Assembly: GCF_902686445.1 (NCBI RefSeq)
Contig: NC_062221.1
Span: forward strand, 35,914,575 to 35,978,574
Direction of reading: 5' to 3'
Source of the DNA: Sciurus carolinensis
Taxonomy: Eukaryota > Chordata > Mammalia > Rodentia > Sciuridae
DNA length: 64,000 nt
The notes under the pieces were generated by a model, which was not told the DNA's origin, made no database searches, and saw only the letters and a list, made by a program, of their open reading frames with translations. Positions 46,522-58,322 of the stretch are shown here, one piece after another; within the stretch, counting starts at the first letter, position 1, and the number at the start of each line of letters is the position of its first letter. The position numbers were made by a program, and so were the translations under genes.

Positions 46522-46740
46522 ATGACTTTTCGTTCACCAATTCTCATGAAATTGTAAATTAAAGATGTTTAAAACAACATAAAATTGACAAAGTCACAAG
46601 TCATATTTGCATTTGTTTTAACAATTTAACTAAAAATATAGATGACTTTGTTTTGTTTATTTGTTTCATTTTGTTTTTGTCTGCTTCCACATTGGAAAAA
46701 GCAAAACAAATTATATGTATTGTCCTATGAAAGCACTGAG
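46522..46740. repeat. first copy of a diverged ~200-bp direct duplication
   Basis: Shares ordered blocks with 47524-47716: 'caccaattct', 'gtttaaa.caacataa.attgacaaa', 'catatttgca', 'tagatg..tt' and 'aaattatatg'. Either a local duplication or two copies of one old element; family unknown. Confidence 0.65.
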
Positions 46741-47523
46741 TACTTTGTGCCAGGGCAAGTCATCAGTTTATCTGTCATCATTAGTTCTAAAAAATAAGTT
46801 CTAAAACAGGTTAGGGCCAGCTGGCTTTTATACCTTCTCTTTTTCCATTGTAATATATTTGATTTTTTAATTTTTCTTTTAAAAATACTGTCTTCAGTGT
46901 AATCTCTTTTAATTGAACTCCAAGACTTTGTCTTTGAGCTTTTTCTTTCCTTTTCCTATTTCTTAATTTATTTTTTCAATCTTTTTTCTTGTCTATTCGC
47001 ATCACTCAGAAATTTTAAGTATTTTATTTTCTTTTAACCCATTTGTCTTTGCATACAGTCCAGAGACTACTGAAGGTAGATGCTAGGAGAAGACCACAGA
47101 AACTGCAGTCAGTTCTGTTGAACAGGATGACTTCGCCATCATGTCCTTAGACCCCATTCCTCGGCTCTTCCCCTACCTTACTACCCAGCTGCATTCATTC
47201 TCAAGCCTACCTGGGGGAACCTAGGACAGTTTTACAAAGGTTTTGAATGTTTACATTCAATCATAAAACTCAAATACCATCATGCCATCTGTATGCATTT
47301 ATTGGAGCCCACATTCTCTAGCATAAAAATCTACACTCCTTTGGACACAGATTAAACTTTGATACTGTAGTATACCAAAATATCCTCCTTCTCAGTTTCT
47401 CTGCCCTTTTCCAACAAAATCCAATTATTTTCCAGTTTATGTCTGTGGTCTCTATTTTGTTCTTAAGTATACCCTGGTATAGATGAAAAATTATGTAACA
47501 ATTCAATTATTAGAAAATTTACT
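46741..47523. other. sequence between the duplicated blocks
   Basis: No recognised element. It does not match the segment before the first copy, so the duplication is limited to about 200 bases. Confidence 0.45.
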
Positions 47524-47716
47524 TTGATGATGTCTTTTAATTACCAATTCTAGTGAATTTTAAGTAAAAAATGTTTAAAGCAACATAAGATTGACAAATC
47601 CACAAATCAGATTTGCACTCATTTTTGAATTTGGCTAAAAAGGTAGATGGTTTTACTAGTTTCTTTTCCTCCTTCCATATTATAAAAAGTCAAAGAAATT
47701 ATATGCACTCTTCTAT
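47524..47716. repeat. second copy of the ~200-bp direct duplication
   Basis: Aligns by eye with 46522-46740, with small gaps and many substitutions. Confidence 0.65.
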
Positions 47717-47947
47717 TAAAACTTGTTTTGTATTCACATGCTTATAAGTAATGTATTGAGTACTTATGACTCATGTATTTAATGTATTTGTGAAGTTTCC
47801 ATTTGCAGAATATTGTTTCCTTTTTCGTTTGAGAGTTAAAAAAAAGTTACACTGTTTACCCATTGATTACTACTTATTCAATTCACATTTTTAAATTTTA
47901 TATGTGTGTGTGTGTGTGTTTTTTCTTGAAAACATTCTTTCAGATAA

Positions 47948-48133
47948 TAGGACTAGCTAGGCCTGATGGCACCTACCTGCAATCCCAGAAACTCAGATTG
48001 ACTGACACAGGAGATCACAAGTTTGTAGCCAGCCTGAGAAATTCACTGAGACCTTGTCTCAAAATAAAAAAAATAAAAAGGGTTGGGAATGTATGTCAGT
48101 GGTAAATTGTGTCTGGGTTCAATCCCTAGTAAA
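47948..48133 (+). mobile_element. B1-dID SINE, sense
   Basis: 'agctaggcctgatggcacctacctgcaatcccag', 'gagaccttgtctcaaaataaaaaaaataaaaa', then 'gggttgggaatgtatgtcagtggtaaattgtgtctgggttcaatcccta'. Confidence 0.88.
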
Positions 48134-48145
48134 AAGGGGCGGGGG

Positions 48146-48172
48146 AGACAGAGAGAGAGAGAGAGAGAGAGA
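48146..48172. repeat. (GA)n microsatellite
   Basis: A GA run grown from the tail of the preceding SINE. Confidence 0.93.
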
Positions 48173-49033
48173 CCCATACTACATTATTATTCATTCATTT
48201 TATGACATTTTATGAAGACCTACCTACCAGGCATCAAATATTATTTTGTGTCATGTTACAGTGGTGGAAAAAAAACAACAAAGGGCCATATTTTCATGTC
48301 ACATATAGAATATATTTTTTTTGTTTGTTTTTTGAGTAGAGGAAAGAACAAAAGTGGACAAATAAGTTTATTTCAGATTGTGATAGAGAACAGAACAGAC
48401 TAATATAATAAAAGTTGATTTCAGCTTTGGTCTGCATTAAGGAAAATGTTCAGCAAAAATGTAATAATAATGTGACCTTTAGGATGAGAACTGAATAATA
48501 AAAATACCTTAACTCTGAAGATCTGGGATAAAGGGAAGAGCATGTGCTGAGGCCCAAACAGGAGGAATGTGATTTGTGGTCTGAGGAATGGAAAGAGGGC
48601 TAGTGGGCCTAGATGGTAAAGGTAGATGGAGGAGCAGTCGGAGGTAGGATGGGAAAAGTACTCAAAACCATACTACCTGTGTCATTAATACATGGTCTTC
48701 AGCAATTGTTGTAAGGAATAGTCATTGAAATTTATATTATTTTAATATGTTTTAAATGTACAATAAAGGCCACTGGACAAAAGGAAATGAAATAATGGAT
48801 TTTGATTATAACCTTTATATATAGTTGGGCTCAATAACGACCAAAGTATACTTATAGCTAATAAAGCATGCTATAGTTTTCACATCACAGACTGTCCACA
48901 GTAGGCCCTCTAATCTAAGATTTCATTTTCTCAGGCTTATCTGTGGTCAAACATAGTCTGAAAACACCTTGGTATAATAAGATATTTTGAGAAAGGAAGA
49001 GACAGAAGATTACATTCACATAACTTTTATTAC
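48173..49033. other. mostly unique; ancient repeat-like segment 48,536-48,645
   Basis: 'gggaagagcatgtgctgaggcccaaacaggaggaatgtgatttgtggtctgaggaatgg' resembles a widespread ancient mammalian repeat whose name I cannot fix. The rest is unremarkable. Confidence 0.4.
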
Positions 49034-49429
49034 AGTATATTTTTATAATTGTTCCATTTTATTAGTTATTTTTGATAATCTCTTAATCATAATTATTCAG
49101 TCATTAGTTAATTAATCAACCTCGTGTAATTATATCCACCCTCCCTACTACCTTCTCTTGTACTCCCTCTCCCAGTCTTCTTCTGCCTCCCCAATCCTGT
49201 TCTGCCTCCCTAATAGTTCATTTCCTGTTTTCTGGTCTTTTTGTTTGTTTGTTTCTTTGTTTCTACATATGAGAGAAAATATATAATATTTATCTTCCTG
49301 TGTCTAACAAATTTCACTTACCAGGATACTCTCCAGTTCCTGGGCCTATTTTATTTCCTTAAGAGAACTCATAGCAATTATGAATATTTATGTGATACCA
49401 TTCAGTGTCTTACTATAAACATTTTTGTA
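49034..49429 (-). mobile_element. L1 3' end, antisense
   Basis: CT-rich block ('ctcccagtcttcttctgcctcccc'), then 'tctacatatgagagaaaatatataatatttatcttcctgtgtctaacaaatttcactt', as at the start of the window. Confidence 0.75.
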
Positions 49430-49811
49430 TGAGTAAGCTATACATTACTGTGACAAAATGCCTTACAAGATCAACTTAAAAGAGGAAAGTTTATTTTGGC
49501 TCATGGTTCTAGAGGTTTTAGTCCCTGTCTACTTGTCTCTGTTGTTTGGGGGCCTGTTGTGAAGCAGAACATCATGGCAGAGAGCATATGGTGAAGCAAT
49601 GCTGTTGAATTCATGGTAACTAAGAAGCAAAGAGAGAGAGAAAAGAAGGAGCTGGAGTACCCACATGCCCTTCAAAATGTCCCCAATGACCTAACTTCCT
49701 TCCACTAGGCTTCTTTTCCTAGAGATTTCAACAATTTACAATATGCCATGGAGTTTCAAATGAGTCTCAACATGTGAGCCATTGTTACATACTCAGGTCT
49801 AAACTATAACA
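49430..49811 (-). mobile_element. MaLR-type solitary LTR, antisense
   Basis: 'tgagtaagctatacattactgtgacaaaatgcc', 'ggaaagtttattttggctcatggttctagagg', 'agaacatcatggcagagag' and the terminal 'aaactataaca'. It has TG...CA ends and belongs to the same broad family as 41426-41861. No matching TSD seen. Confidence 0.82.
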
Positions 49812-51065
49812 ATGGCATAATCAGGGTAATCATATCCATCTCCTCAAATATTTATCATTTATGGTGAAAATATTCAATATCCTTTCTTCTAGCTTTTTTT
49901 TGAAAGAGACATATCTTATTCTTAGTGTAGTCAACCTACTGTTAGATAGCACTCTAGAATTTATTTCTCTGATCTAACTTGACTTAATACTCATGGATCA
50001 ACATTTCCCTGTCCTTCTATGCTGCCTATCTTCCGAGTTTCTGGTGACCACTATTTTACTCTTAGCTTCTGTAAGATCATTTTTTAAAAAAATTCTACAT
50101 AAGAATGGGATCATGAGGTATTAGTATTTCTGTGCTTGGCCTATTTCACTTAATAAAATGTTTTTTAGTTCCATCCATGTTGTTGCACATAAGAGGTTTA
50201 CATCCTTTTTATAACTGAATACGTCTTCCATTGTATGTTTGAACCATACTTTTTCCATTCATTTTTTGATGGAACCTAGGTTTGTTTCCATTTCTTGGCT
50301 ATTTTGAAAAGTGCAGCAATAAATAAAAGAGGGCAGGTATTTATTTTTGCTATAATGACTTTTTTAATTTAGAATATAAACCCAGTAGTAAGAGTGCTTA
50401 AATATGTGGTAGTTGTGGTTTTAGTGTTTTTGTATCCTCCACAGTATTTTCCATAATAGCTACACTTATTTGCATTCCCACCAAGAGTGTGTAAGGGTAC
50501 CTTTTTCTCCACATCCTTGCTAATGCTTACCTTTTTTCTTTTCAACAATAAGCATTCTTTCTGCAGTGTAGCAATATCTTCTTGTGCTTTTGATTTGCAT
50601 TTCCCTGGTGATTTGTAGTGTTCAACATTTTTTTATATACCTGTTGGCCATTTTTGGCTTCTTTTCAAAAATGTCTGTTTAGATTTATTGCCCATTTTAA
50701 TTAAATTGTTCCTTTTTTGCTTTTAAATCATTTGAGTTCCTTGTATATTTCAGATGTTGATCCATTACCAATTATATTGCTTGCAAATATTTTCTCCCAT
50801 TCTGTAAGTGATCTGTTGTTCACTTTGTTGATTTCTTTCTTTTGCTGTGCAGAAGAATTCAAGTTTGATGTGATTCCATTTGTCACAATTTTATTTTGTG
50901 TCCTGTACTTTCATTAGTTTATTTAATATATTGCTGCCCATTTCAGTGTCTTAAAATTTTTCAATATTTTCTTTTAGTATTTTCATATTTCTAATCTTAT
51001 ATTTGTCTTTAATCTGTTTTGAATTGATGTTTATAGATGATGAGAGAGAAAAGTTGTTACCTTTC

Positions 51066-51164
51066 TTTTTTTTTTTTTTTTTTTTCTCTCAGTGCTGAAG
51101 ATTGAACCCAGGACCTTGCATATGCTAGGTAAGTATTCTATCACTGAGGTAACACCCTCAGCCA
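51066..51164 (-). mobile_element. ID SINE, antisense, nested in L1M
   Basis: A long T run, then 'agtgctgaagattgaacccaggaccttgcatatgctaggtaagtattctatcactgagg'. Confidence 0.88.
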
Positions 51165-51451
51165 TAGTATTATTCTTCTGCATTTGACTATTCCATTTTC
51201 CTTTCATCATTTATTGAAGAGATTGTCCCTATTCCAATGTGTGTTTTTATCACTTTATTGATGATTAGTTGGCTGTATATAAGTGAGTTTATTTCTAGAC
51301 TTTGTTTGGTTCCATTTGTTTATGTGTCTGGTTTTATGCCAAAACCATGCTGTTATTCTCTTTGCTATAGCTATATAGTATATTTTGGAGTGAGGCTGTA
51401 TAATGCCTCCTGTTTTGTTCTTTTTGATCAAGATTTCTTTATCTATTCAAG

Positions 51452-51455
<4 letters not shown>

Positions 51456-51492
<37 letters not shown>

Positions 51493-51493
51493 T
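51456..51493. repeat. (TTA)n microsatellite
   Basis: About 12 TTA units inside the L1. Confidence 0.95.
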
Positions 51494-51909
51494 AGCTTCA
51501 TATGGATCTTACAATCATTTTTCAACTTGGTTTCATGAAGAAGGTCATTGGTATTTTGGTAGGTTTTTGTGGGGGGATAGTGTGGACATTTTGACAATTC
51601 TAATCCTTTTAACCCGTGAACACAGGATATGTTTCTAATATTTTTTTGTGTCTTATATAATTTCTTTCCTCAATGTTTTATAGTCTTCTTTGAGGAGGTC
51701 TTTTACCTCTTTGGCTGAATTTATTCTTAAGCCTTTTTTTTAATAGTTATTGCAAATGTAATCACTTACTTTTTATTTAAGATCATTTTCTATTGGTGTG
51801 TACAAATGCTACCAATTTTTAAATTTAAATATTTTTATCTTGGAGTTTTGCTGATTTGTTCATGAATTGTTGTAGTTCTTTTGGTGGATTCTTTGGGGTT
51901 TTCTGTATA

Positions 51910-52492
51910 GAACATTGACACAACCTGCACAACGTAACCCTAGAAACTGGTGAGGGGCAACTGGGGATTAAAATGTAGAAAAACACTCATAGAGAGAAAG
52001 CTGGAACCAGGGACACTGATCTCTGATGGAGGAACAGTGACCCAGAGCTAGCTTAGCATATTTATTGTATAGGGTCTCATAATCAGGAAGTTAAACTATA
52101 GTGGCATTGTTCTTAAAAATTTACAGAACTAGAAATATTTTTGTAGTTATTCTACTGTTGCAGTGCTAGAAACATCCTTTTATTATCCTCCTGCAACCAG
52201 GAAACCCATTGCCCAGAGTTTCTACAAAGCAGGCAGGCTTGAAGTTTGCAGTACTGGCAAGATACTGTGGTTATCTTTTTATGCTCAGAATTCTCCATCC
52301 CCGAAAGCTGGTGTCTGAGCTCAAGGTCAAGACTGTTATTGTTCCATACCTTTGCACAGACTTTCCTCAGACAGGGCTTTACCATACCTCCTGAGTGATA
52401 TTGTCCTGCACCTTTTCAAAGAAAATTCACAAAGCAATGTACAACCACAGTTCTGAGGCAACCACCATGATCCAATACTCTCCACATAGCAT
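51910..52492 (-). mobile_element. solitary ERV LTR, 571 bp, nested in L1M ORF2
   Basis: The insert 51916-52486 has TG...CA ends and interrupts L1 ORF2, which resumes at 'tcttgttgtctgtaaacagtgataa'. Flanks 'gaacat' and 'tagcat' (4 of 6 alike) fit a decayed 6-bp TSD, as made by class II (ERVK-type) elements. On the minus strand a polyadenylation-like 'caataaatatgc' lies at about 52,060, giving a long U3 and a U5 of roughly 140 bases. No viral genes remain. Open frames at 52152-52394 are shadows. Confidence 0.75.
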
Positions 52493-53759
52493 CTTGTTGT
52501 CTGTAAACAGTGATAACTTGCTTTTTTTCTCTGATTCAGAACTCTAGTACTGCTTAGGATTGTTCTGACTAGGAACTCCTGTACTATGTTGAATAAAAGC
52601 AGTGAAAGTGGACAGTATTTTCTTGTATCAGATATTAAAGCAAGGCTTTCAACTTTTCCCCATTTAATATGACGTTAGCTGTGGGCTTGTTATATACGGC
52701 CATAATTTTGTTGAGGTTCATGCCTTGTATACCAACTTTGCTCATTGTTTTTTCATGAAGTGATATTGAATTTTTTTCAAATAGATTTTCTACATCTGTG
52801 CAGTGATCACAAGGTTTTCATCTTCTTTCTGTTAATGTTGTGTGTAATGTTTATTGACTTGCACGTGTTGAACCTTGCTTGTATCCTTGGAATGAACTAC
52901 ACTTGATCATGATGAATAGTGATTTTATTGTGCTTTTAGATTTGTTTTCATAGTTTTTTGTGAAAGATGTACATCAGTGATGCCGACATTTCCTTTTCCT
53001 TCTCTCTTTCTCTCTTTTCTTGTTACGGCAGTGATGGTATCCTGGTCTGGTTTTGATATCAAGGTCATGTTAGCCTCATAATGAATTTGAAAGATTTCTC
53101 TCAAATTAAATAAATTAAGAAGAATTGACTTGAATTCTTTTTTAAATGTTTCATAGAATTTTGCAGGGAAGGCATCTGCTTCCGGATTTTCCTTTGCTCA
53201 TAGTCTTTTCATTCCTTCTTCAACCACAATAAGCTTTTCTGTTTCATGATGATTCATTCTTGTAAGGGGTATGTGTCTAAAAGATTTTCAGTTTCCTCTG
53301 GGTTACCAAGTTTGTTGCCATACAGTTGTCCATAATCATCTCTAATGATTTTTTAAAAATAATTATGTGGTATCAGTTGTAATGTCTTCTTCTTTGACTC
53401 CAGTTTAATTGAATCTACTCTTTTTTTCTATGTCTAGATGAAGTTCTGTTAATTTTGTTTCTCTTTTGAAAAAAACAGCTATTCATTTTGTTGATCTTTT
53501 GCATTTTCTAATCTCTGTTTCACTTATTTCTGCCCTAATCTTGGTCTTTTCTTTCACTTTACAATATAGAGTTTAGTTTGCTTTTGTTCTAGTTTTTTTG
53601 TTTAGTTTTGCTTCATTTTTCTAGATTTAAGTTCCAATTAAAGGCTGTTTATTTGATGTGTTTTCCTGTTCCTTTTTTGATGGCTAAGTGTTGATTGCTG
53701 TAAACTTCCCTCTTGGTATTGATTTTGCTACATTCTGTTGATTTTGGCATGCTGTGCTC

Positions 53760-54081
53760 CAATTGTCACTTTTTTGGAAGGGTCCCGGTATTGAACTTAG
53801 AGGCACTTAACCACTGAGCCACTTCCCCAGCCCTTTTTATTTTATATTTATTTATTTAATTATTATTTTGGGGGTACCAGAGATTGAACTCAGGGGCACT
53901 CGACCACTGAACCACATCTCAGGCCTATTTTTTGTTTTATTTAGAGACAGGGTCTCACTGAGTTGGTTAGTGCCTTGCTTTTCCTGAGGCTGGCTTTGAA
54001 CTCGCCATCCTCCTGCCTCAGCCTCTCAAGCCGCTTGGATTACAGGCATATACCACAATACCTGGCCCAATTGTCACTTTT
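53760..54081 (-). mobile_element. SINE with an extra ID unit (B1-dID-ID), 14-bp TSD, nested in L1M
   Basis: Between perfect 14-bp repeats 'caattgtcactttt' (53760-53773 and 54068-54081) lies, on the minus strand, a full B1-dID SINE (54067 to about 53866), an AT-rich linker, and a second ID-like unit (about 53838-53774, 'attgaacttagaggcacttaaccactgagccac' on plus). A single TSD around all three units suggests a trimeric element or a SINE-in-SINE event. Confidence 0.88.
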
Positions 54082-54929
54082 CAATTCCCTTTTAAATTTT
54101 TTTCATTGAGGCATTGAGCTCTTAGGAATATTTTGAATTTCCATCAATATTTTATATTTTCCAAATGTTTTGTTATTTATTTCTGGTGTTATTACATAGT
54201 AGTCAAGAAAGATATTTGTTATGACTTTATTTTTTAAACAATTCCTTGAGTTTTAATTTGTGGATCATTATATGATCTATCCCAGAAAGTGTTCCCTGTG
54301 TTGTTCAGAAGAATGTGTATTCAGTAGCTGTTGGATAGAGGGTCGTTTATATATCTTTTATATCCATTTGATCGAGGGCACAGTTTAATATGGCCATTTC
54401 TTTGTTGATTTTCTACCTGGGTTATCTGTCCATTGCTGAAAGTGGAGTATTAAAGTTCCCTACTATTATTGTATTGCTTTACCTATTCCTTTAGATTTGT
54501 CAAAATTTGTTTTATATATGTGGGGGCTCCAACATTGGGTACATGTATTTAGAGTTGCTATTTCCTCTTGTTGAGTTAATTCCTGTTTCATTATATATTG
54601 TCTTCCTCATCTCCTTTTATTACTTTACTTTTTTATTTACTTAAAATCTGTTTTACATGATATAAATATGGCTACTCTTACTTTTCTAACATAATTCTGT
54701 TTGCATATGAATATATATTTTTGTCCCTTTACTTTCAGTCTGTATTCTTAGATGCGAGTTGGGTCTCTTGTAAGTAGCAAATACTTGCATCTTTTTAAAA
54801 AATTCATTTTGTCACTCTGTTAGTTGGAGAATTTAATGCATTTGCATTTGGGTAATTAATTAGCAAAATGCAACATTTTATTATTGACATTGTTATTTGT
54901 TTTCCTATTGTTTTGCAGTTCCTTTCCAT

Positions 54930-54951
54930 CTTTCTTTCTTTCTTTCTTTCT
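54930..54951. repeat. (CTTT)n simple repeat
   Basis: A CTTT run inside the L1. Confidence 0.9.
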
Positions 54952-55581
54952 CCCGCTCTTATACTTTTTATGGGGTGATTTTCTCTAGTAATGTGTTTTG
55001 ATTACTTGTTTATCATTGTTGATGTGTCTATTATAAGTTTTTGCTTTGTGACTACCATGAAGTTTACAAAAAACATTTTGAAATTATAACCACATAAGAG
55101 GATCATAAGGAAAGAGAGAAAAAAATAAAGAAAATATACAAAATAAGAACTCTACATTTACACTTCATTCTTCCCTAAATTTTTGATTTTCATCACATTT
55201 TGCATCTTTCTGTAATCCCATTGCTTAACATATTAATGTCTGATTAACTTTTATTGTTTCTTTTTTTGTTTTGGTCTAAATATTAATAACACAATTATGT
55301 ATTTATACTGTGTTAACAATATTAGTATATTCTAAATTTGTATTATTATTTGTACCAGGGAGTTTTAGATCTTCAAATATTTTCTTCTCATCTGTATTTC
55401 TTTCAGTTTGAATAACTCCTTTGGGTATATCTTAAAATTTAGATCTGGTGGTGAAAAATGGCCTCAACTTTTATTTTTCTGGAAATGTGCTTCTCTCTTG
55501 CTCTCTCATTTCTAAGGATAGCTTTGCTGGGTAGTGCATTCTTCTTGTTCAATAGTTTTTGTGCTTTGTTATTGTGTTTTA

Positions 55582-56010
55582 TCCAATGTTATGGTTTGCA
55601 TATGAGGTGTGTCTGCCCCACCGCCCCCCAAACTCCTGGGCTAAGGCAGGAATAGTCAGGGGTGAAGTGATTTGGTTATGAGGGCTATAACCTAATCAAT
55701 TTATTTTAGTTTGAATGGACTATGTGGTTATGATAGGTGTATGGGGCATGGTCAGAGGAAGTGAATCACTGGGGGTATGCCCTGGAAGGGTTCATCTTTT
55801 CTGTGGCACCTTTTCACTCGCTCTCCCTTTTGGCTACATTGAGTTGAGTTTCTTTCCTCCATCCTGCCCCCCTTTATAATGTCCTGCTTCATCTTGGGTG
55901 CATAGCAATGGAACCCCTCAAATTATAAGCTCCCAAATAAACTTTTCTTCCTCTAAGTAGTTCTTATCAGGTATTTTGGTCACAGTGATGAAACTGACTA
56001 AAACATCTAA
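55582..56010 (+). mobile_element. MaLR-type solitary LTR, sense, nested in L1M
   Basis: The LTR 55587-56005 (419 bp) starts 'tgttatggtttgcatatgagg' and ends 'gaaactgactaaaaca'. It includes 'tcactgggggtatgccctgg' and a polyadenylation signal in 'cccaaataaacttttc'. Flanks 'tccaa' and 'tctaa' (4 of 5) fit a 5-bp TSD, and the L1 resumes after it. Confidence 0.9.
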
Positions 56011-56664
56011 CTTCTCCCTTGCTTATAAGGTTTTGGCTTAGCAGTTAGATGTCAGGGAAGTTGAACGATCTTTATTTGTTATTTGTTTCTTTTACCTGGC
56101 TTTGAGAATCCTTCCTTTGTCTTCTACCTTTGAGAACTCAATTATAATATGTCTTGGAGTAGATTCAGTTGAGTGAATCTTTCTGACTTTGACCTTTCTG
56201 TACCAGGATATTTGTATCCTTTTCTAGGATAAGACGTTCACTTTGAATAAGCTTTCTGCACCTTTGATGTTCTAAAGTTCCTCTTGGATGAAATGTTTGC
56301 TCTATAGCTCCCATATTGTCTTTACTTCTCTTTATTCTTTTTTCTTCTCTTCTGATTCTATATTTTTCAAATAGCATCTCTCTGAGCTTACAATTTTTTG
56401 TTTCATTTACTCTGATGACATACTTTTGTATTTTTTAGCTCAAGCATTTGTATTTGATATACATTTTAAATTTCTTCTACCTTCATATCAGTTTTCTCTG
56501 TTAGTGTATTGAATTGTTTCTCTGCATTTTCCTGATGTTTGTTGAATTTCCTTAAAACAGCAATTTGAAATTCTCTAAGATTTCATGCAATGTTATATGT
56601 TAGTCTCTGAAGATTTATTGTGATTTGTAGGTTAAGTTATAGTTTTATGAATGTTCTTAATGTT

Positions 56665-56667
<3 letters not shown>

Positions 56668-56700
<33 letters not shown>
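56668..56700. repeat. (CA)n microsatellite
   Basis: An uninterrupted run of about 16 CA units. Confidence 0.96.
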
Positions 56701-56702
<2 letters not shown>

Positions 56703-57983
56703 GATGTCTGTGCATTGAATTATTAGACATTTCTCCTAGTCTTCAAATTATGACTTTGCTTTTGTCTATTCTTTCAGAAAATTCTAAGCATTTTCTCTGA
56801 GTCTGTGATTACTGCTGCTATTTCAATACTAGACAGAACTTACATTCATGGATTTTATGTTGTCATTGTTTCTGTGCTAGACTGTAGCTCAAGCCTAAAT
56901 TTTCCCCCAACCTGAAGTTGGTGACTGGTTCAAGATGGACAAGGGGGTGTTTTAAGAAGGGTATTCTGTCCTTCCATTCCTTCGCTTGGAATTGGGATTA
57001 ATCCAAATGCTTTATTCATAATCACCACTTTGTGGTAAGTCCTGCATAATTCTGACCACCACCTGGCCTGAAAGCATAAGGTCAAAACTTAGGCTCCAAA
57101 GCCTTGCACCTAATTTCCTCTTTTTCCAGAAGCAAATTCTCTATGATGTGCTGACTTGGCAGAGATGAGATGAGCAGTTCCATGGCCACCAATACAGGAA
57201 TGCTGGGTCACACCCAGAGCCCACTGTCTTTCAAAACCAGTGCAGCACAGGGGTCACACCTTGTCCCACATTACTATGTCCTTTCTGCAGCTATGTCATA
57301 ATTGTGGTTTGAGACTATCTCAGCTGACCAAAGATGATGCTGTCCAAAATACAAGTTCATGTCTGTCTTGGACCAGGGTAACTCCAGAGACTCTATCCAA
57401 GGGCACTGGTGTAGGGACAGTAGTTGTTGTGCTCAACATCAGGTTTGTTCCACCAAAGTAGACATGGTGCTGAGTTCCAAGGTAAAACCCTGTGCTTATT
57501 TCTACTCTCCAGTTGAAGGAAACTTTCTTAGCTTTGTGTCACCTATTACTGTGGAAAGGGTATTGGAGGTAATCTCTTGGCTGCCAGGTTGTGTGTTCAG
57601 TTATTGTACCTGGTCAGAGCTCTGGGGGCAGGTGTTATAGGTCTCTGCCTGGTATTAGGTTTCACTCTGGTGGTCCTGGTACTACATTTTAAGTCTAAGA
57701 ACTGAATTTAATTCCCTCACTCTTTTTTCAAGAAGGAGGTATCTGTTCCATCACAAGTTACTTAGAATTGGCAGAGAGGTTTAATGTGGGTATCTTTCTC
57801 TTGCCTTATACAATGTGTTTTTAAATTATTATTCTGCTAAATCTAGCTACTGTTATCTAGTTCTTTTGGCACTTGTGCAAATTGTCATATTTCTCTATCT
57901 ACTATGTGCCTAAATTCTGTGTTAAATGAATAAATTATATGAATTATTAACAAGCTTATAGAAATGTTTAGATAAGATAAAGC

Positions 57984-57990
<7 letters not shown>

Positions 57991-58033
<43 letters not shown>
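57991..58033. repeat. (AT)n microsatellite
   Basis: About 21 AT units just past the 5' end of the L1M; prone to cruciform formation. Confidence 0.96.
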
Positions 58034-58035
<2 letters not shown>

Positions 58036-58118
58036 CTTTGATATAATATGCCATTCTGGTGTCCACTAACAGACTCCTAATATACCCCTGAGAGGTAAGG
58101 AAGGGAGGGGGTGCTACT

Positions 58119-58322
58119 GTTTTGTTGTTGTTGTTGTTGTTTTGGTACTTAGAATTGAACCCAGGGTTAATCTTCTATTGACTTACATACCCAGTCCCCA
58201 CCACCACCACATTTTTTGAGACAGTGTCTCAGTAACTTGCTGAGGTCCTTGAACTTGCTGTCTTCCTGCCCTAGCCTCCCCAGTGACTGGGATTACAAGT
58301 GTACACCACCACCACACCCAGG
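58119..58322 (-). mobile_element. B1-dID SINE, antisense, with (GTT)n tail
   Basis: (GTT)n at 58119-58141, then 'ggtacttagaattgaacccaggg', 'tttgagacagtgtctcagtaacttgctgagg' and 'cctagcctccccagtgactgggattacaagtgtacacc'. Confidence 0.88.

Larger units (their letters stand above)
49812..57960 (-). mobile_element. near full-length ancient L1M, antisense, with four nested insertions
   Basis: Reading left to right gives the reversed L1 from its 3' UTR ('gggtaatcatatccatctcctcaaatatttatcattt') through ORF2 3' end ('ccattctgtaagtgatctgttgttcac'), the reverse-transcriptase region ('ttgatatcaaggtcatgttagcctcataatgaa', about 53,050), the endonuclease region ('ccattgctgaaagtggagtattaaagttccctactattattgtattg', about 54,440), an upstream region (54.9-56.6 kb) and a GC-richer 5' part (56.9-57.7 kb, identity less certain). 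Removing an ID, two LTRs and a SINE leaves about 6.7 kb, near full L1 length. Many stops; inactive. Intact L1 ORF2 would encode endonuclease plus reverse transcriptase. Confidence 0.87.

Noticed and set aside
51237..51638. 133-codon plus-strand open frame, the longest on the plus strand
   Set aside because: It is the antisense of L1 ORF2 and includes a poly-Tyr run from the (TTA)n microsatellite.
57240..57640. Plus-strand frames of 73 and 93 codons
   Set aside because: They fall in the GC-richer 5' part of the antisense L1M; no splice or domain evidence.
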